Shown in pieces: positions 8,479 to 18,364 of a DNA stretch of 64,000 bases. Position 1 is the stretch's first letter; the number at the start of each line of letters is the position of its first letter. The DNA is from Aquimarina sp. TRL1. GTDB lineage: Bacteria; Bacteroidota; Bacteroidia; Flavobacteriales; Flavobacteriaceae. The notes beneath the pieces were generated by a model. That model saw only the letters and a list, made by a program, of their open reading frames with translations. It ran no database searches and was not told the DNA's origin. The stretch covers positions 2,780,501-2,844,500 of the forward strand of contig NZ_CP053590.1 of the NCBI RefSeq assembly GCF_013365535.1, given 5' to 3'. The position numbers and the translations under genes are program-made.

Positions 8479-10854
8479 TTAATTAATTGAATACTTGATT
8501 TTTAAACGATAATTAATTCCAGGTTTTTGGACTCTAAATCCATCAAAGGCTTCGGCATCCAGGATATTGTTGATCTCTGCGTTAACCCAGAGTGGGGTAC
8601 CAGAAACTTTATAGGTAATTCCTATATCTATTAGATTTTGAGTTGGAATTATATTTACTCCGGTGATGCCATTAACATCACCAAATAGAGGGGGTTCTTG
8701 CTCTTTGGAAACCGCATTTAGTAAGTATTTTTCTACGTAATTATAATTGCCGTAAAATTGCCAGTTTCCTTTTCCGATCAATTTTTTAGGGTGATAACGA
8801 AGTCCGATATTTCCAAAAAAGTATGGAATATTGGGTTGTCTGGAATCTTCGAGTAATCGGGAGTTAATATCCGTGTTTTTTCGTCGTATATCCTGATAGG
8901 TTACGGCTAGATTAAACCGAATGTTTTTAACCAAGCTCCCTTTTAGCATAAACTCTCCCCCAAGTATTCTGGCATCATCTGTATTTTGATAGCGAGAATA
9001 TAATAGACTGAAGGGGCGCAGGAAAATATTGTTTTCGATAGCTCTATAGAATGTATTAATATCTAACCAGAGGTTTTGTTTTTTAGTGATATTAGAGTAA
9101 AATCCGAGATTGATATTATGACTCGTCTCAGGTTGCAGGTTGTAATTTCCAGAAATAAATATAGCATCTCCAAAATACTCTTCAGACTCTGGGATTCGGG
9201 TAGCTCGCTCATATGATATTCGCAGGTACCGGTGCTTGTTAATGTTGTATTTCATGGAATTACTTATACCATAACTATCATCGGAAAATTCTGGAACTTC
9301 ACCATAATAATCATAAACCGAAGAGATAGAACTAGTGATAACCCCATATCTTTTTACGGAAAAAACATTGTCGATTTTGTTACCTAAAAAAGAAGAGGTA
9401 ACCCCAATACCTGTAATGTTCCGTGTGTATTTTGCAGGAAACGTTAAGACATCTACATCTCTTCCAAAAGTTTCTGCCAATGGATCAGAGCCAACTCTTT
9501 TTTCATAGATATAATTATGATTAAAGTTTAATTGATGGTTTTCATGGAGTTGGTAGTTAGCATTGGCACGAATAGTCCAGTTATCGAAGTTAAGTCTCCT
9601 ATATGATTTAGCATTTTGATTGGTCTCTCCTCCATTGTCATTATCAGGAATAGGAAGTGGTTCTCCTAACCAGTTATATCTGTATGTGGGAGTGTCATCG
9701 AATAGAGTATTTCGATCGCTATAGGCAGTAAAAAAATCCAGATGTAGTTTGTCGAACTGTTTTTGATACCTGATTGTAAAAATAGATGCATCTTCTTCAT
9801 ATATTGCTTCTCCATAAGGGATCGTAAGCCGAATATTATTTTGTAACTCTTTTTGCATGTCAAATCTGGAAAATCCAATTTCAAATAAATCGGCGATTTT
9901 AGTAGCTCGCGTACCTATTTTTGTTTCCAGGAACAAACTGTATATACCATCGTGAAATCGTTCAGCCTCAGTTGATTTGAGAACACCAGTGTCGGCATCA
10001 GGGATATCCACATTTATGGTGTAGTTATTATCTGATGTGATAAAATATGAAGTAGCAGCAGCAAAAAATTTAGAATTAGGAATTGTCAAATATCCGTTTA
10101 GATTGACTTGGTGTGTATTAAAAGAAGCGACTCCGTAAGAAAGGTCCAAATGGTTTTTGTGATTGTTTTGAGAAATAAAGTTAACAGCACCACCCAAGGC
10201 ATCAGCTCCTAAATCCACAGGTAGCACCCCTTTGTATATCTCTATATTGGTTAATTGATCAATGGGAACCATGCTCAAATCAAATGCTCTTCCAAGATAA
10301 TCCAATGGGATTCCATCTTTGAAAAAACGAATGGCATTCCCCTGTAATCCATTAATATTGATAGAAGTTCCACTTCCAATACCTCCATTTTGTCGTACTT
10401 TAACTCCAGAAGTTTGATTCATGATTTGAGGGAGACTGATGGATTGAGCTTGTATCTTCTTTACATCAATTACTTCGATCTTAATAGGCTCTTCTCGTTT
10501 TCGCTGTACTTTTGACTTGCTTTGAAGAACGATTTCATCTAAGTTTTGACTTGTCTCTGATAAGGAAATACTAAGAAAAAGAGGTTTTCCTTTCTGAAGA
10601 AAAACAGTAACTATTTCTTTTTTAAAACCGAGCATGCTTACCTCTAGTTGATAATTGCCCAAAGGAGTTTTAGAAAGTTCAAAATAACCATTGATATCAC
10701 TAATAGCTCCAATGGTTGTTCCTTTGATTAATACGGATGCTCCAGGTAATAGTTGTCCGTGTTTATCAGTTATTTTTCCTGAAAGAGCAGACTGACTTAA
10801 TAGTGGGGGACTTATCAAAAACAAAAAGATAAGTACAAAATAACGCGGGTACAT
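8479..10854 (-). CDS. TonB-dependent outer-membrane receptor, probably ferric siderophore
   Basis: 791 residues. Signal peptide ends near residue 20 (PPLLSQ), followed by a carboxypeptidase-regulatory-like domain (about 25-105; GKITDKHGQLLPGASVLIKG), a plug domain (about 120-235; QTSGVKVRQNGGIGSGTSIN) and a 22-strand barrel to the C terminus. There is no SusD partner; the lipoprotein partner is DUF4374-like instead, and a PchR-type AraC regulator is divergent, both pointing to siderophore or haem import rather than glycans. It moves ligand across the outer membrane with energy from TonB-ExbBD, which is not encoded here. The 180-bp divergent region probably holds its regulated promoter. Confidence 0.92.
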   Translation of the reverse strand: MYPRYFVLIFLFLISPPLLSQSALSGKITDKHGQLLPGASVLIKGTTIGAISDINGYFELSKTPLGNYQLEVSMLGFKKEIVTVFLQKGKPLFLSISLSETSQNLDEIVLQSKSKVQRKREEPIKIEVIDVKKIQAQSISLPQIMNQTSGVKVRQNGGIGSGTSININGLQGNAIRFFKDGIPLDYLGRAFDLSMVPIDQLTNIEIYKGVLPVDLGADALGGAVNFISQNNHKNHLDLSYGVASFNTHQVNLNGYLTIPNSKFFAAATSYFITSDNNYTINVDIPDADTGVLKSTEAERFHDGIYSLFLETKIGTRATKIADLFEIGFSRFDMQKELQNNIRLTIPYGEAIYEEDASIFTIRYQKQFDKLHLDFFTAYSDRNTLFDDTPTYRYNWLGEPLPIPDNDNGGETNQNAKSYRRLNFDNWTIRANANYQLHENHQLNFNHNYIYEKRVGSDPLAETFGRDVDVLTFPAKYTRNITGIGVTSSFLGNKIDNVFSVKRYGVITSSISSVYDYYGEVPEFSDDSYGISNSMKYNINKHRYLRISYERATRIPESEEYFGDAIFISGNYNLQPETSHNINLGFYSNITKKQNLWLDINTFYRAIENNIFLRPFSLLYSRYQNTDDARILGGEFMLKGSLVKNIRFNLAVTYQDIRRKNTDINSRLLEDSRQPNIPYFFGNIGLRYHPKKLIGKGNWQFYGNYNYVEKYLLNAVSKEQEPPLFGDVNGITGVNIIPTQNLIDIGITYKVSGTPLWVNAEINNILDAEAFDGFRVQKPGINYRLKIKYSIN

Positions 10855-11034
10855 TTATTTTTATTTAGTTTAAATAATGAGCAAAAGTATTGTAGATTCT
10901 TCACCCTGTACCTACGCAAATAGAAGTTTTAATGCCGCAAAAGAATGGAGAGTAAAACTAATTTCCCCTTTTTTTATTGTATTTTTGCAATTATAATTTA
11001 GACTGAATAAAACATAAAAGGGTGGTGTTTTATT
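10855..11034. promoter_or_regulatory. divergent promoter region, TonB receptor / AraC regulator
   Basis: A TAnnTTTG-type core is visible in each direction: TATTTTTG at 10980-10987 on the plus strand toward the regulator, and TACTTTTG on the minus strand (plus coordinates 10882-10889) toward the receptor. Neither has a TTG at the ideal distance. Control by the divergent AraC protein is the natural inference; no operator repeat was found by eye. Confidence 0.4.
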
Positions 11035-12105
11035 GTGTTGGAATACAGTATGGAAACTGGTGTTTTTAGGGGCGATAAAGAAGAAAAAAGTATCATGGAA
11101 TCAACGTTTAAATTTGAGCAGTATCAAGGGAAGAAATTAATAAGGAAAGAAAGAGAAGGGTTAAGAACAAATGAAATTGAAGAAAAGGTAATCGAAGTGG
11201 ATGTTGATTTTTTTCAGGGAGAGAATCATGAAATTATGCTGGATGGGGTTAAGATTGATATTGGGAATGTCCTTATTAAACCTCCTCTGATTATGCAGGT
11301 GATGCATGATTTTCCGTTTCTTAAAATTCATTTTGAAATAGAAGGGCATAGTGAGTATATTCCTGATAATACCAAAAGTATTCCGATTATTATAAAAGGA
11401 GGGCAATATAATTTTTTCTATCTTCCAGAAGTAAAAGGGACATTGAGGTATCCAATCCGTAAAAGAAAGTCATTAGAAATTATTTTTACAGAACAGTATG
11501 TAAAGAAAATATTTAAAAACAATTTTAAAGAAGTAAGTACTGATTTTGGAGCAGCCTTAGAGAAAAAAATACCTTTTGCGATGTTCCCCGAAAGCAGGGA
11601 AATTCCTTCTCACTTGTCGTTGATTATAAATGATATCATCAATTGCTCTTATGAAAAAGAAATTAAACAAGTCTACCTGGAGTCTAAAATAATTGAGATT
11701 TTTAGTTTTCTGTTCACACAATTGAAAGATGAGAAAAAAGAAGAGAAGTGTGTGGTGCTAAAAAAACACGAGCATGAAGAAATATTAAAAGCAGAGCGGT
11801 TAATTAGGGAGAATATTCAGAATCCACCAACCATACTGGAGTTATCCAAACTATCAGGGATTAATCAACATAAACTGAAAACAAATTTTAAGTTGGTTTT
11901 TAAGGAACCTATTTTTTCATACCTTACTAGTATACGTATGGAAAAGGCAAAAAAAATGCTTATCGAAGAAGAACTTACGGTTTCTGAGGTAGCTTATGCT
12001 GTGGGATATAAAAACCCACAACACTTTACTACTGCATTTAAAAAGAAGTTTAACTATTTACCAAGTAATTTGAAAAAAGAATATTCACTAAAACAAAAGG
12101 TTTAG
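11035..12105 (+). CDS. AraC-family regulator, PchR-like
   Basis: 356 residues if the GTG at 11035 is used; ATG 11050 or ATG 11095 (MESTFKFEQYQ, after a purine-rich AGAAGAAAAAAG stretch) are good alternatives. The C-terminal 100 residues are a double helix-turn-helix of the AraC type (ILELSKLSGINQHKLKTNF, then LTVSEVAYAVGYKNPQHFTT). The N-terminal part is a long effector domain as in PchR-type regulators that sense ferric siderophores. Its position divergent to the receptor and convergent (11 bp gap) with the PepSY gene supports control of this uptake locus. Confidence 0.88.
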   Translation: MLEYSMETGVFRGDKEEKSIMESTFKFEQYQGKKLIRKEREGLRTNEIEEKVIEVDVDFFQGENHEIMLDGVKIDIGNVLIKPPLIMQVMHDFPFLKIHFEIEGHSEYIPDNTKSIPIIIKGGQYNFFYLPEVKGTLRYPIRKRKSLEIIFTEQYVKKIFKNNFKEVSTDFGAALEKKIPFAMFPESREIPSHLSLIINDIINCSYEKEIKQVYLESKIIEIFSFLFTQLKDEKKEEKCVVLKKHEHEEILKAERLIRENIQNPPTILELSKLSGINQHKLKTNFKLVFKEPIFSYLTSIRMEKAKKMLIEEELTVSEVAYAVGYKNPQHFTTAFKKKFNYLPSNLKKEYSLKQKV

Positions 12106-12116
12106 AATACGATTAC

Positions 12117-13283
12117 TTATGCAATCCGCACTTTTTTGGTCCTTCTTTTTTCACGCTCCTTTTTCTTCTTTCTCAACCATAAAATAAAGCCGGTTACAGG
12201 AAGACTGGAACAGATAATTCCTATGATAAATGTGATAATTTTTCCGAATAATCCCCACCAATGTCCTACATGCAGGTCAAATACAGTTTGGTTAATTTTT
12301 GTATAATTATCTAAGGAAGCAGGAAGTACTACGCGATCCCCGGTATACCGATTCGTAAAAAAGAAATCTCCTTTAATCCATGATTTTAATCCGATTGTTT
12401 CACCTACTACAGTTAGATAATAAGGGTCAATTGCTTCATGCGGGAATCCAATTCTTATCTGCTTAGTTTCAGGGTTTGATAACTGTGTTTTAGAGATGAC
12501 CTCATCTATAGAAAGCATTTTTCTTGTCGGATCGGGTTTGGGTAGGTGGGCTTCTATCAAAGCCTCTCCATCAGCAGCCCCCCCAAAACTGTTTTGAGTA
12601 ATGCCAGTCAGTACTTTATATGCCATGATTAATCCAGTTACTGTTATTAGAAGTGCAGGGAGTAAAGCATAAAACCCAAGGATTTTATGAAGATCATATA
12701 CTCTGCGTTTCCAATTGGTGTTTTGTTTGATGGTAAAAGAAGCTTTTCTCGCTTTTTTGTTCCATCGTTTAGGAAACCATAAGATAAGACCACTAATTAA
12801 TTCCAGTAAAAAAATAATAGTGGCAATACCAACGATTGTTTGTCCAACCTTATACATTAAAATTTGGGCATGGATTCGGGCAGCGATGAAAAAGAAAAAC
12901 CAATAGGATCTTGAGTTTTTTAGAATTTCCCCAGAATAAGGATCCATATAAGTATATGTGAAATCTTTCATGTTTTTTTCCGAGGCAATTCGGAAGCTAC
13001 GATCAGAATCAGTATACGTGTCTACATAAAAAATTCCTCGCCTGGGTTGTTGTTCTTTAAATTTATCTATTAATGTTGCTACGGGAAGTTTTTCTTTTGA
13101 GGGGTCGACAGTTACATACTTAGCATCTCCTGCACATAATGAGACAAACTCATCGGCAAAAACAAATAATGTTCCGGAAAAAGATACGATAAATACGATT
13201 AAACCAGAGGTTAATCCCATCCATTCGTGTATAAATCTGATCAATCTTTTTGCGTCTCCTTTTTTGTAACTCTTTTTCATCAA
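12117..13283 (-). CDS. PepSY-domain inner-membrane protein, XusC/PiuB-like reductase
   Basis: 388 residues with four strong membrane helices (about 25-47, 143-165, 203-225, 345-370) and a large periplasmic part between helices. The opening RFIHEWMGLTSGLIVFIVSF is the hallmark of the PepSY_TM family, with conserved His residues near the helices (IHEW, LHKILGF, DLHVGHWWG) that could bind haem. Family members next to siderophore receptors are thought to reduce ferric siderophore in the periplasm. It is transcribed from its own promoter, separated from the receptor by the regulator gene, and ends convergently with it. Confidence 0.88.
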   Translation of the reverse strand: MMKKSYKKGDAKRLIRFIHEWMGLTSGLIVFIVSFSGTLFVFADEFVSLCAGDAKYVTVDPSKEKLPVATLIDKFKEQQPRRGIFYVDTYTDSDRSFRIASEKNMKDFTYTYMDPYSGEILKNSRSYWFFFFIAARIHAQILMYKVGQTIVGIATIIFLLELISGLILWFPKRWNKKARKASFTIKQNTNWKRRVYDLHKILGFYALLPALLITVTGLIMAYKVLTGITQNSFGGAADGEALIEAHLPKPDPTRKMLSIDEVISKTQLSNPETKQIRIGFPHEAIDPYYLTVVGETIGLKSWIKGDFFFTNRYTGDRVVLPASLDNYTKINQTVFDLHVGHWWGLFGKIITFIIGIICSSLPVTGFILWLRKKKKEREKRRTKKVRIA

Positions 13284-13529
13284 TGTTATTGGGTATAAAG
13301 TAGCTGCCGACTAATGAAATAGTATGAATAACCTCTGTGTTGAGGTATAGATAATATGCATTAGTAGGCATGGAGTGCGAAATTATTGTTATCCACTAAA
13401 AAGCCTATAACGTGATTAGAAGTTTTTACTACGCAAAAGAGATAAGTGGGTAGAAGCGTGCATAAAATAATAAGAGAAAACAATACAGCGCTGCTTTCTT
13501 GTTATAAGACATAAGGGGATTGCAAAAAA

Positions 13530-13552
13530 AAGGTTGCCAAAAAAGCAACCTT
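13530..13552 (-). terminator. terminator of the DUF4494 gene
   Basis: AAGGTTGC (13530-13537) pairs perfectly with GCAACCTT (13545-13552). On the minus strand the stem is followed by a run of T residues (the A-run at 13524-13530 on the plus strand). Confidence 0.85.
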
Positions 13553-13575
13553 GAGTATATATAGAAATTATTAGC

Positions 13576-14205
13576 TCAGAATATATTATTCTCAGAACTA
13601 TCTGTTGAATCAGTTTCATTTACAGAGAGAACTTCTGTTTCTTCCGGACTGAAATCCGGTACTTTACTTTCAAGAGTATCAGTATCCGGAGTAGGTGGAA
13701 TTGATGGAGGAATTTCTTCTTCTGAATGCATGGAAGCTTTTATCGATTTGAACTTTTCTAATTGATCTTCTTCTCCAGTAAAATAGGGAAAAACATCCAT
13801 GATCGGAGATTCAGCTATTGCTGGGATTGTATAATCACTCATCGAATCTTTCATCATACGAGTAGTATTGTCAAACGCTTCTTTTATGTCATTAGCCTGT
13901 ACCAAAAGATACATATTTGACTTTCTTTCTTTACCACTTTCTTCATCAAATGTAATAAGAGATACTTTTGATTTGAACCAGCGGTCAGAATTCTCGAAAG
14001 GATGAATTTCTGCAAAGTTGGCTATTTTTATATTTGTAATTTTGAATTCTTCACTAATATAGGCAGACATTTCCTCATTAATTCTAGTTTCAGCTTCCGT
14101 ATAAGATAATGCATCAACTAAATAAGGTTCTGTTACCATTTTATGAGAACCAGACTCGTCAACTTTTCTATACTTGACTTTACATTCGTACCAGGTAGTA
14201 TTCAT
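13576..14205 (-). CDS. DUF4494-domain protein
   Basis: 209 residues. The first 150 residues fit the DUF4494 family of Bacteroidetes (NTTWYECKVKYRKVDESG, then VTEPYLVDALSYTEAE, then IHPFENSDRWFKSKVSLITF). The last 50 residues are an acidic, Pro/Ser/Thr-rich tail (EEIPPSIPPTPDTDTLESK) that seems specific to this protein. No signal peptide, so cytoplasmic. The family function is unknown. It has its own terminator and stands alone, 272 bp from its convergent neighbour's far end and divergent to the chitinase. Confidence 0.85.
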   Translation of the reverse strand: MNTTWYECKVKYRKVDESGSHKMVTEPYLVDALSYTEAETRINEEMSAYISEEFKITNIKIANFAEIHPFENSDRWFKSKVSLITFDEESGKERKSNMYLLVQANDIKEAFDNTTRMMKDSMSDYTIPAIAESPIMDVFPYFTGEEDQLEKFKSIKASMHSEEEIPPSIPPTPDTDTLESKVPDFSPEETEVLSVNETDSTDSSENNIF

Positions 14206-14552
14206 ATTCCTTTTTTTAGGAGAGCAAATATAGATGTTAATGAGACCTTCAGGAGATACCTGTTATAATAGATATTCACAATTTTAGAAAAAGGGATGTT
14301 TTGACAAGAGTAAAATGGTTTTTTGAGAGTGGATGTATGTACAAAAAAGGAGGTGGTTTCTTCCTGTAATTTTGAAAAGAAAAAGTGTTAAAAAAACAAA
14401 AAAAGAGGAAAAATGCACTTTAGTTCTGTTTTACTTCCAAAAACAGTTGGTTTTAAGTTGTTTAGCTAATTAATTTTTTGGGGTTATTTATTCTTTCTAA
14501 TTTTTTTCTACGAATTATTACACACAAACATTTTAATTTAACTAATGTAATT
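14206..14552. promoter_or_regulatory. divergent intergenic region upstream of the chitinase
   Basis: 347 bp, very AT-rich near the chitinase. The only promoter-like element is TAATTTTG at 14367-14374 (plus strand), matching the TAnnTTTG core but lacking a well-placed TTG. No repeats or operator-like palindromes seen. Confidence 0.35.
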
Positions 14553-17500
14553 ATGAAAAAAACGAAATTAAAATCAAATTTTTGGAGGATAAGGACAATG
14601 TCTCTAAAGATTACTGCATTTTTATTTTTTCTGTGTTTATCGGGGCTAACCTATGCTCAGGTAAATACCGGAGGAAGTGCGACAACGGCAAATCATCAAA
14701 AGCAGGTAATAGGATATATTACCAATTGGGATGCATGGAAAAACAGCAAAGCAGGAGTTCCTTCTGCAGGAGCACTTACACACCTTAATATTGATTATTC
14801 GAAATATACTATTTTGAATTTTTCATTTTTTGGAGTAGCAAGAGACGGTTCTCTACACAGTGGAGATCACAGAAACAAAAAGATCTACCAGCAAGGGGTT
14901 TCTCAGGAGCCAAAAGATCTGTTCTATACAGATTTATATAGTAGCTGGGATTTACATATTCTTTTTGGAGAATTGGAATATGTAAATTATGTGAACGCGG
15001 ATATAAAAAGAAGAGCGGAAGCACAAGGATTCCAGGTAGAAGTAGGTAGTAGTCGCTGGACTCATCCTACATGGGGATTAAGTGGAGGTCTTCCTTTACC
15101 GCTAAAAAAAGAAAACGGTGTTGCAGGTCTATTAGATATGGCACACCAGAAAGGAGTAAAAGTGATGGCTTCTATTGGAGGATGGAGTATGTGTAAACAT
15201 TTTCCGGAAATGGCTGCTGACCCTGTAAAAAAAGCAAAATTTATCGATGATTGTAAAAGATTAATCGCTATTGGATTTGACGGAATTGATCTAGACTGGG
15301 AATACCCAGGACCTTATCCAGGAATGAACTTTACTGGAACTGATGCGGATTTTGCAAACTTCGAATCATTAGTAAAAGATATCCGTGCAGCGATTGGACC
15401 AGATAAATTGATTACTTCTGCGATGTCTGCGGATCCAAGAAAATTAGATGGATTTAATTGGGCTAATCTGGTAAGAGATATGGACTACTTTAATATGATG
15501 ACTTATGACTTTAATGGAGGATGGTCTAATATTGCAGGACATAATGCACCAGTTTACCCATATACCGGAGCAGAAGTTCCATTTTTTAACTGGCAGTCAA
15601 CATTACAAAAGCTCCAAGAGCATGGGGTACCAAGCAATAAAATATGTTTCGGAGCTCCGTTTTACGGAAGAGGAGTAATAACAGATGGTCCGGCAGATCT
15701 GAATGTGAAAACAGTAAAAAGATCAGAAAATATCCAACCAGACGGGCCTATAGAAACCGCAGCAGATTATACGAACTGGCCTAAAGAAGTATATGATGGA
15801 ACACCCAATCATTTCTTTATCAAACAAAAAGCGTTGGGAGCGAATAGCGGATGGACAAGAAAGTGGGATGATGAAGCAAAAGTTCCTTATTTAGTAAAAG
15901 GAAATTTCTTCTTGAGTTATGATGATGAAGAGTCAGTAGGAATAAAAGCACAGTTTATAAATGATAATAACTTAGGAGGAGTAATTGTATGGACTGTGTA
16001 TGGAGATTTGGAAATCAGTGGAACAGCGACTTCTTTTGGTAGAAAACTAAAGAGATGGTCAAATGTAAAATCCCCATTGATTAATAAAATGAATGAAGTA
16101 TTTGCCAATGGAGGTGGTGGAGGAAACCGTCCTCCTGTGGTTGATATTACAGCACCGGCTGATAATACGACAGTAGCTCCGGGAACAACAATTACGATTA
16201 AGGCAAATGCATCTGATCCTGATGGTGCCGTTACTAAGGTAGAGTTCTATAACGGAACAATGAAACTAGGAGAAGATACCACTGCTCCATATGAATATGC
16301 ATGGCAAAATGTACCATTAGGAAATTATACATTGACAGCAAAAGCAACAGACAATGAGAATGCAACAAAAAACTCACTCCCTGTTTCTATTACAGTAAGC
16401 GATGGTACACCTAATGAACCACCAACGGTGAGTATCACTTCTCCAGCAAATAATGCTACATTTGATGCAGGAGCTTCCATAGAAGTAACTGCATTAGCAG
16501 CAGATATTGATGGTTCTATAGCAAAAGTTGAGTTCTTTAGTAATGGAACGAAATTAGGAGAAAGTACAGCAAGCCCTCATAGTTATACAATTACAAATGC
16601 TGCTGTAGGGACATACTCTTTAACCGCAAAAGCAACTGATGATAAAGGGGCTATGGCTACGTCTGAAGCTGTAGCAATTACTGTGAAAACTGTAGGAGGA
16701 GGAGATTGTGCTAATATCCCACAGTACGTAGCAGGAACTTCTTATACTAAGAACCAAGAAGTAAAAAATGCAAGTCAAAAATTCAAATGTGATGTCCCAG
16801 GATGGTGTTCTTCAAATGCAGCATGGGCATATGAGCCAGGAAAAGGAGCGTATTGGCAACAAGCATGGACTAAAGTAGGAGACTGTGGAGGGTCTAATAA
16901 CTCATCTCCTATAACGAGTATCACTTCTCCGGCTAATAACAGTACATTCCAGGCAGGAACAGCTATTACAATTCAGGCAACTGCTAGTGATAGTGATGGA
17001 ACAGTAACTAAAGTGGCATTTTATTCAGGAAATACCAAGCTGGGAGAAGACACCACTGCTCCATATGAATATGTATGGCAAAATGCTGCCGCAGGAAGTT
17101 ACTCGTTAACTGTTAAAGCAACGGATAATGAAGGAGGAACTGGAATGTCTTCTGCAGTAAGTATCACTGTTGAAGGAGGAGGTTCTAATACTCCACCTAC
17201 AGCTAAGATTATGTCCCCAGCGAATGGAGCTACTTTTGATCAAGGAGCCCCTATTGTTGTTGATGTAACAGCAAAAGATTCAGATGGTACGATTGCTAAG
17301 GTAGAGTTCTTTAGTAATGGAACTAAAATAGGTGAAAGTACTACAGCTCCATATACTACTACGATTACGAATGCAGCAGCAGGGACTTATACCTTGACAG
17401 CGACAGCGACTGATGATAAAGGTGCTTCAGGATCTTCACAGTCAGTTGAGATTATAGTAAAAGTCGTTGGAGGAGGAGGATGTCCTAACATTCCTCAATA

Positions 17501-17942
17501 TGTAGCAGGAACCTCTTATATTAGAAATGAAGAGGTGAAGAATGCTGGGCAAAAGTTTAAGTGTAATATCCCTGGATGGTGTTCTTCTTCAGCGGCATGG
17601 GCATATGCACCAGGAGAAGGAGCGTATTGGCAACAAGCGTGGACTAAAACGGGAACTTGTACTAGCAGAATATTCTTGGATAATAGTGAAATCAGTGTGT
17701 TCCCTAATCCTGTAGTAGGAGAAACAATTCAGGTGACTATGAAGTCAGAACAGAAATACGCAGATTTTAAATTAGAAATCTTTAATGCTAATGGAATTAA
17801 AGTACTGGATTTCAAGAATACTGTAGTTGAAAAAGGCAGCAACACAAAAACATTTAATATAAGTACTTTACAAGAAGGGCTCTACTTCTTTACTATTACT
17901 AAAGGTAAAGAGAAAGTAAGAGGTAAAATTGTAAAGCGATAA
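14553..17942 (+). CDS. secreted GH18 chitinase with four Ig-like domains, two CBM5/12-type modules and T9SS sorting domain
   Basis: 1129 residues from ATG 14553, chosen because MKKTKLKSNFWRIRTMSLK leads into a normal signal peptide (cleavage at TYAQ); an upstream in-frame ATG at 14478 would add 25 unlikely residues. GH18 catalytic domain about 45-515, with DxxDxDxE as D243, D246, D248 and proton donor E250 in FDGIDLDWEYP. Then two Ig-like repeats (about 525-710), a chitin-binding CBM5/12-type module (about 719-776; CANIPQYVAGTSYTKNQEVK), two more Ig-like repeats, a second CBM (about 977-1035) and a T9SS sorting domain (about 1046-1129). Cleaves chitin outside the cell. The two Ig-Ig-CBM units are clearly an internal duplication. 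A strong terminator follows. Confidence 0.95.
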   Translation: MKKTKLKSNFWRIRTMSLKITAFLFFLCLSGLTYAQVNTGGSATTANHQKQVIGYITNWDAWKNSKAGVPSAGALTHLNIDYSKYTILNFSFFGVARDGSLHSGDHRNKKIYQQGVSQEPKDLFYTDLYSSWDLHILFGELEYVNYVNADIKRRAEAQGFQVEVGSSRWTHPTWGLSGGLPLPLKKENGVAGLLDMAHQKGVKVMASIGGWSMCKHFPEMAADPVKKAKFIDDCKRLIAIGFDGIDLDWEYPGPYPGMNFTGTDADFANFESLVKDIRAAIGPDKLITSAMSADPRKLDGFNWANLVRDMDYFNMMTYDFNGGWSNIAGHNAPVYPYTGAEVPFFNWQSTLQKLQEHGVPSNKICFGAPFYGRGVITDGPADLNVKTVKRSENIQPDGPIETAADYTNWPKEVYDGTPNHFFIKQKALGANSGWTRKWDDEAKVPYLVKGNFFLSYDDEESVGIKAQFINDNNLGGVIVWTVYGDLEISGTATSFGRKLKRWSNVKSPLINKMNEVFANGGGGGNRPPVVDITAPADNTTVAPGTTITIKANASDPDGAVTKVEFYNGTMKLGEDTTAPYEYAWQNVPLGNYTLTAKATDNENATKNSLPVSITVSDGTPNEPPTVSITSPANNATFDAGASIEVTALAADIDGSIAKVEFFSNGTKLGESTASPHSYTITNAAVGTYSLTAKATDDKGAMATSEAVAITVKTVGGGDCANIPQYVAGTSYTKNQEVKNASQKFKCDVPGWCSSNAAWAYEPGKGAYWQQAWTKVGDCGGSNNSSPITSITSPANNSTFQAGTAITIQATASDSDGTVTKVAFYSGNTKLGEDTTAPYEYVWQNAAAGSYSLTVKATDNEGGTGMSSAVSITVEGGGSNTPPTAKIMSPANGATFDQGAPIVVDVTAKDSDGTIAKVEFFSNGTKIGESTTAPYTTTITNAAAGTYTLTATATDDKGASGSSQSVEIIVKVVGGGGCPNIPQYVAGTSYIRNEEVKNAGQKFKCNIPGWCSSSAAWAYAPGEGAYWQQAWTKTGTCTSRIFLDNSEISVFPNPVVGETIQVTMKSEQKYADFKLEIFNANGIKVLDFKNTVVEKGSNTKTFNISTLQEGLYFFTITKGKEKVRGKIVKR

Positions 17943-17987
17943 AATAGTGTATTGCTATAGTTAATATGTAGGGTATTAAGCATAGCC

Positions 17988-18023
17988 AAAGCCCGGTTTA
18001 TTCAGCAGAATAAATCGGGCTTT
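17988..18023 (+). terminator. strong terminator after chitinase
   Basis: AAAGCCCGGTTTATTC (17988-18003) pairs with GAATAAATCGGGCTTT (18008-18023), 16 bp with one G-T wobble and a 4-nt loop, ending in TTTT. Confidence 0.92.
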
Positions 18024-18364
18024 TATATTGGGATAAGAATACGATAGTTGTATGGTAACATTTGAAAGGTTTTATGGGGTTTTGTGGTAACATATTGTAA
18101 TAATTAAGTGTTTTTTTGTAGTTTTTTAAGGTTTTTTTGTAAAATTTTAGGATGAAAGTATAAGAGTGTCTGGGATAACGGCTAATAAAAAAAAAGGATA
18201 AAGACTTTCTTTTTAGGATTTCGAAGTAAAAAAAACTTTTTATTGAAGTATTGGCAAAAATATTCACTGAATTTGCTTAAAAATTGAATTTTTTGCTTTT
18301 CAATGGGTAATTTTACTGGTAACTAATAGTCTCTTAGAAATAAGAAACATAACACAGACTCAAC
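18024..18364. promoter_or_regulatory. AT-rich spacer with candidate promoter for the BSP protein
   Basis: About 340 bp without a credible gene (a minus-strand open frame of 89 codons here is low-complexity and overlaps the terminator). A near-consensus promoter is TTG at 18284-18286, 21 nt, then TAATTTTA at 18308-18315 (one mismatch to TAnnTTTG). Confidence 0.4.

Noticed and set aside
13150..13371. Minus-strand frame overlapping the PepSY gene start
   Set aside because: Lies out of frame with the clear PepSY_TM N terminus and shows no protein-like pattern.
17998..18267. Minus-strand frame of 89 codons after the chitinase
   Set aside because: Overlaps the strong terminator hairpin, is low-complexity Phe/Lys/Tyr-rich, and has no domain or start signal.
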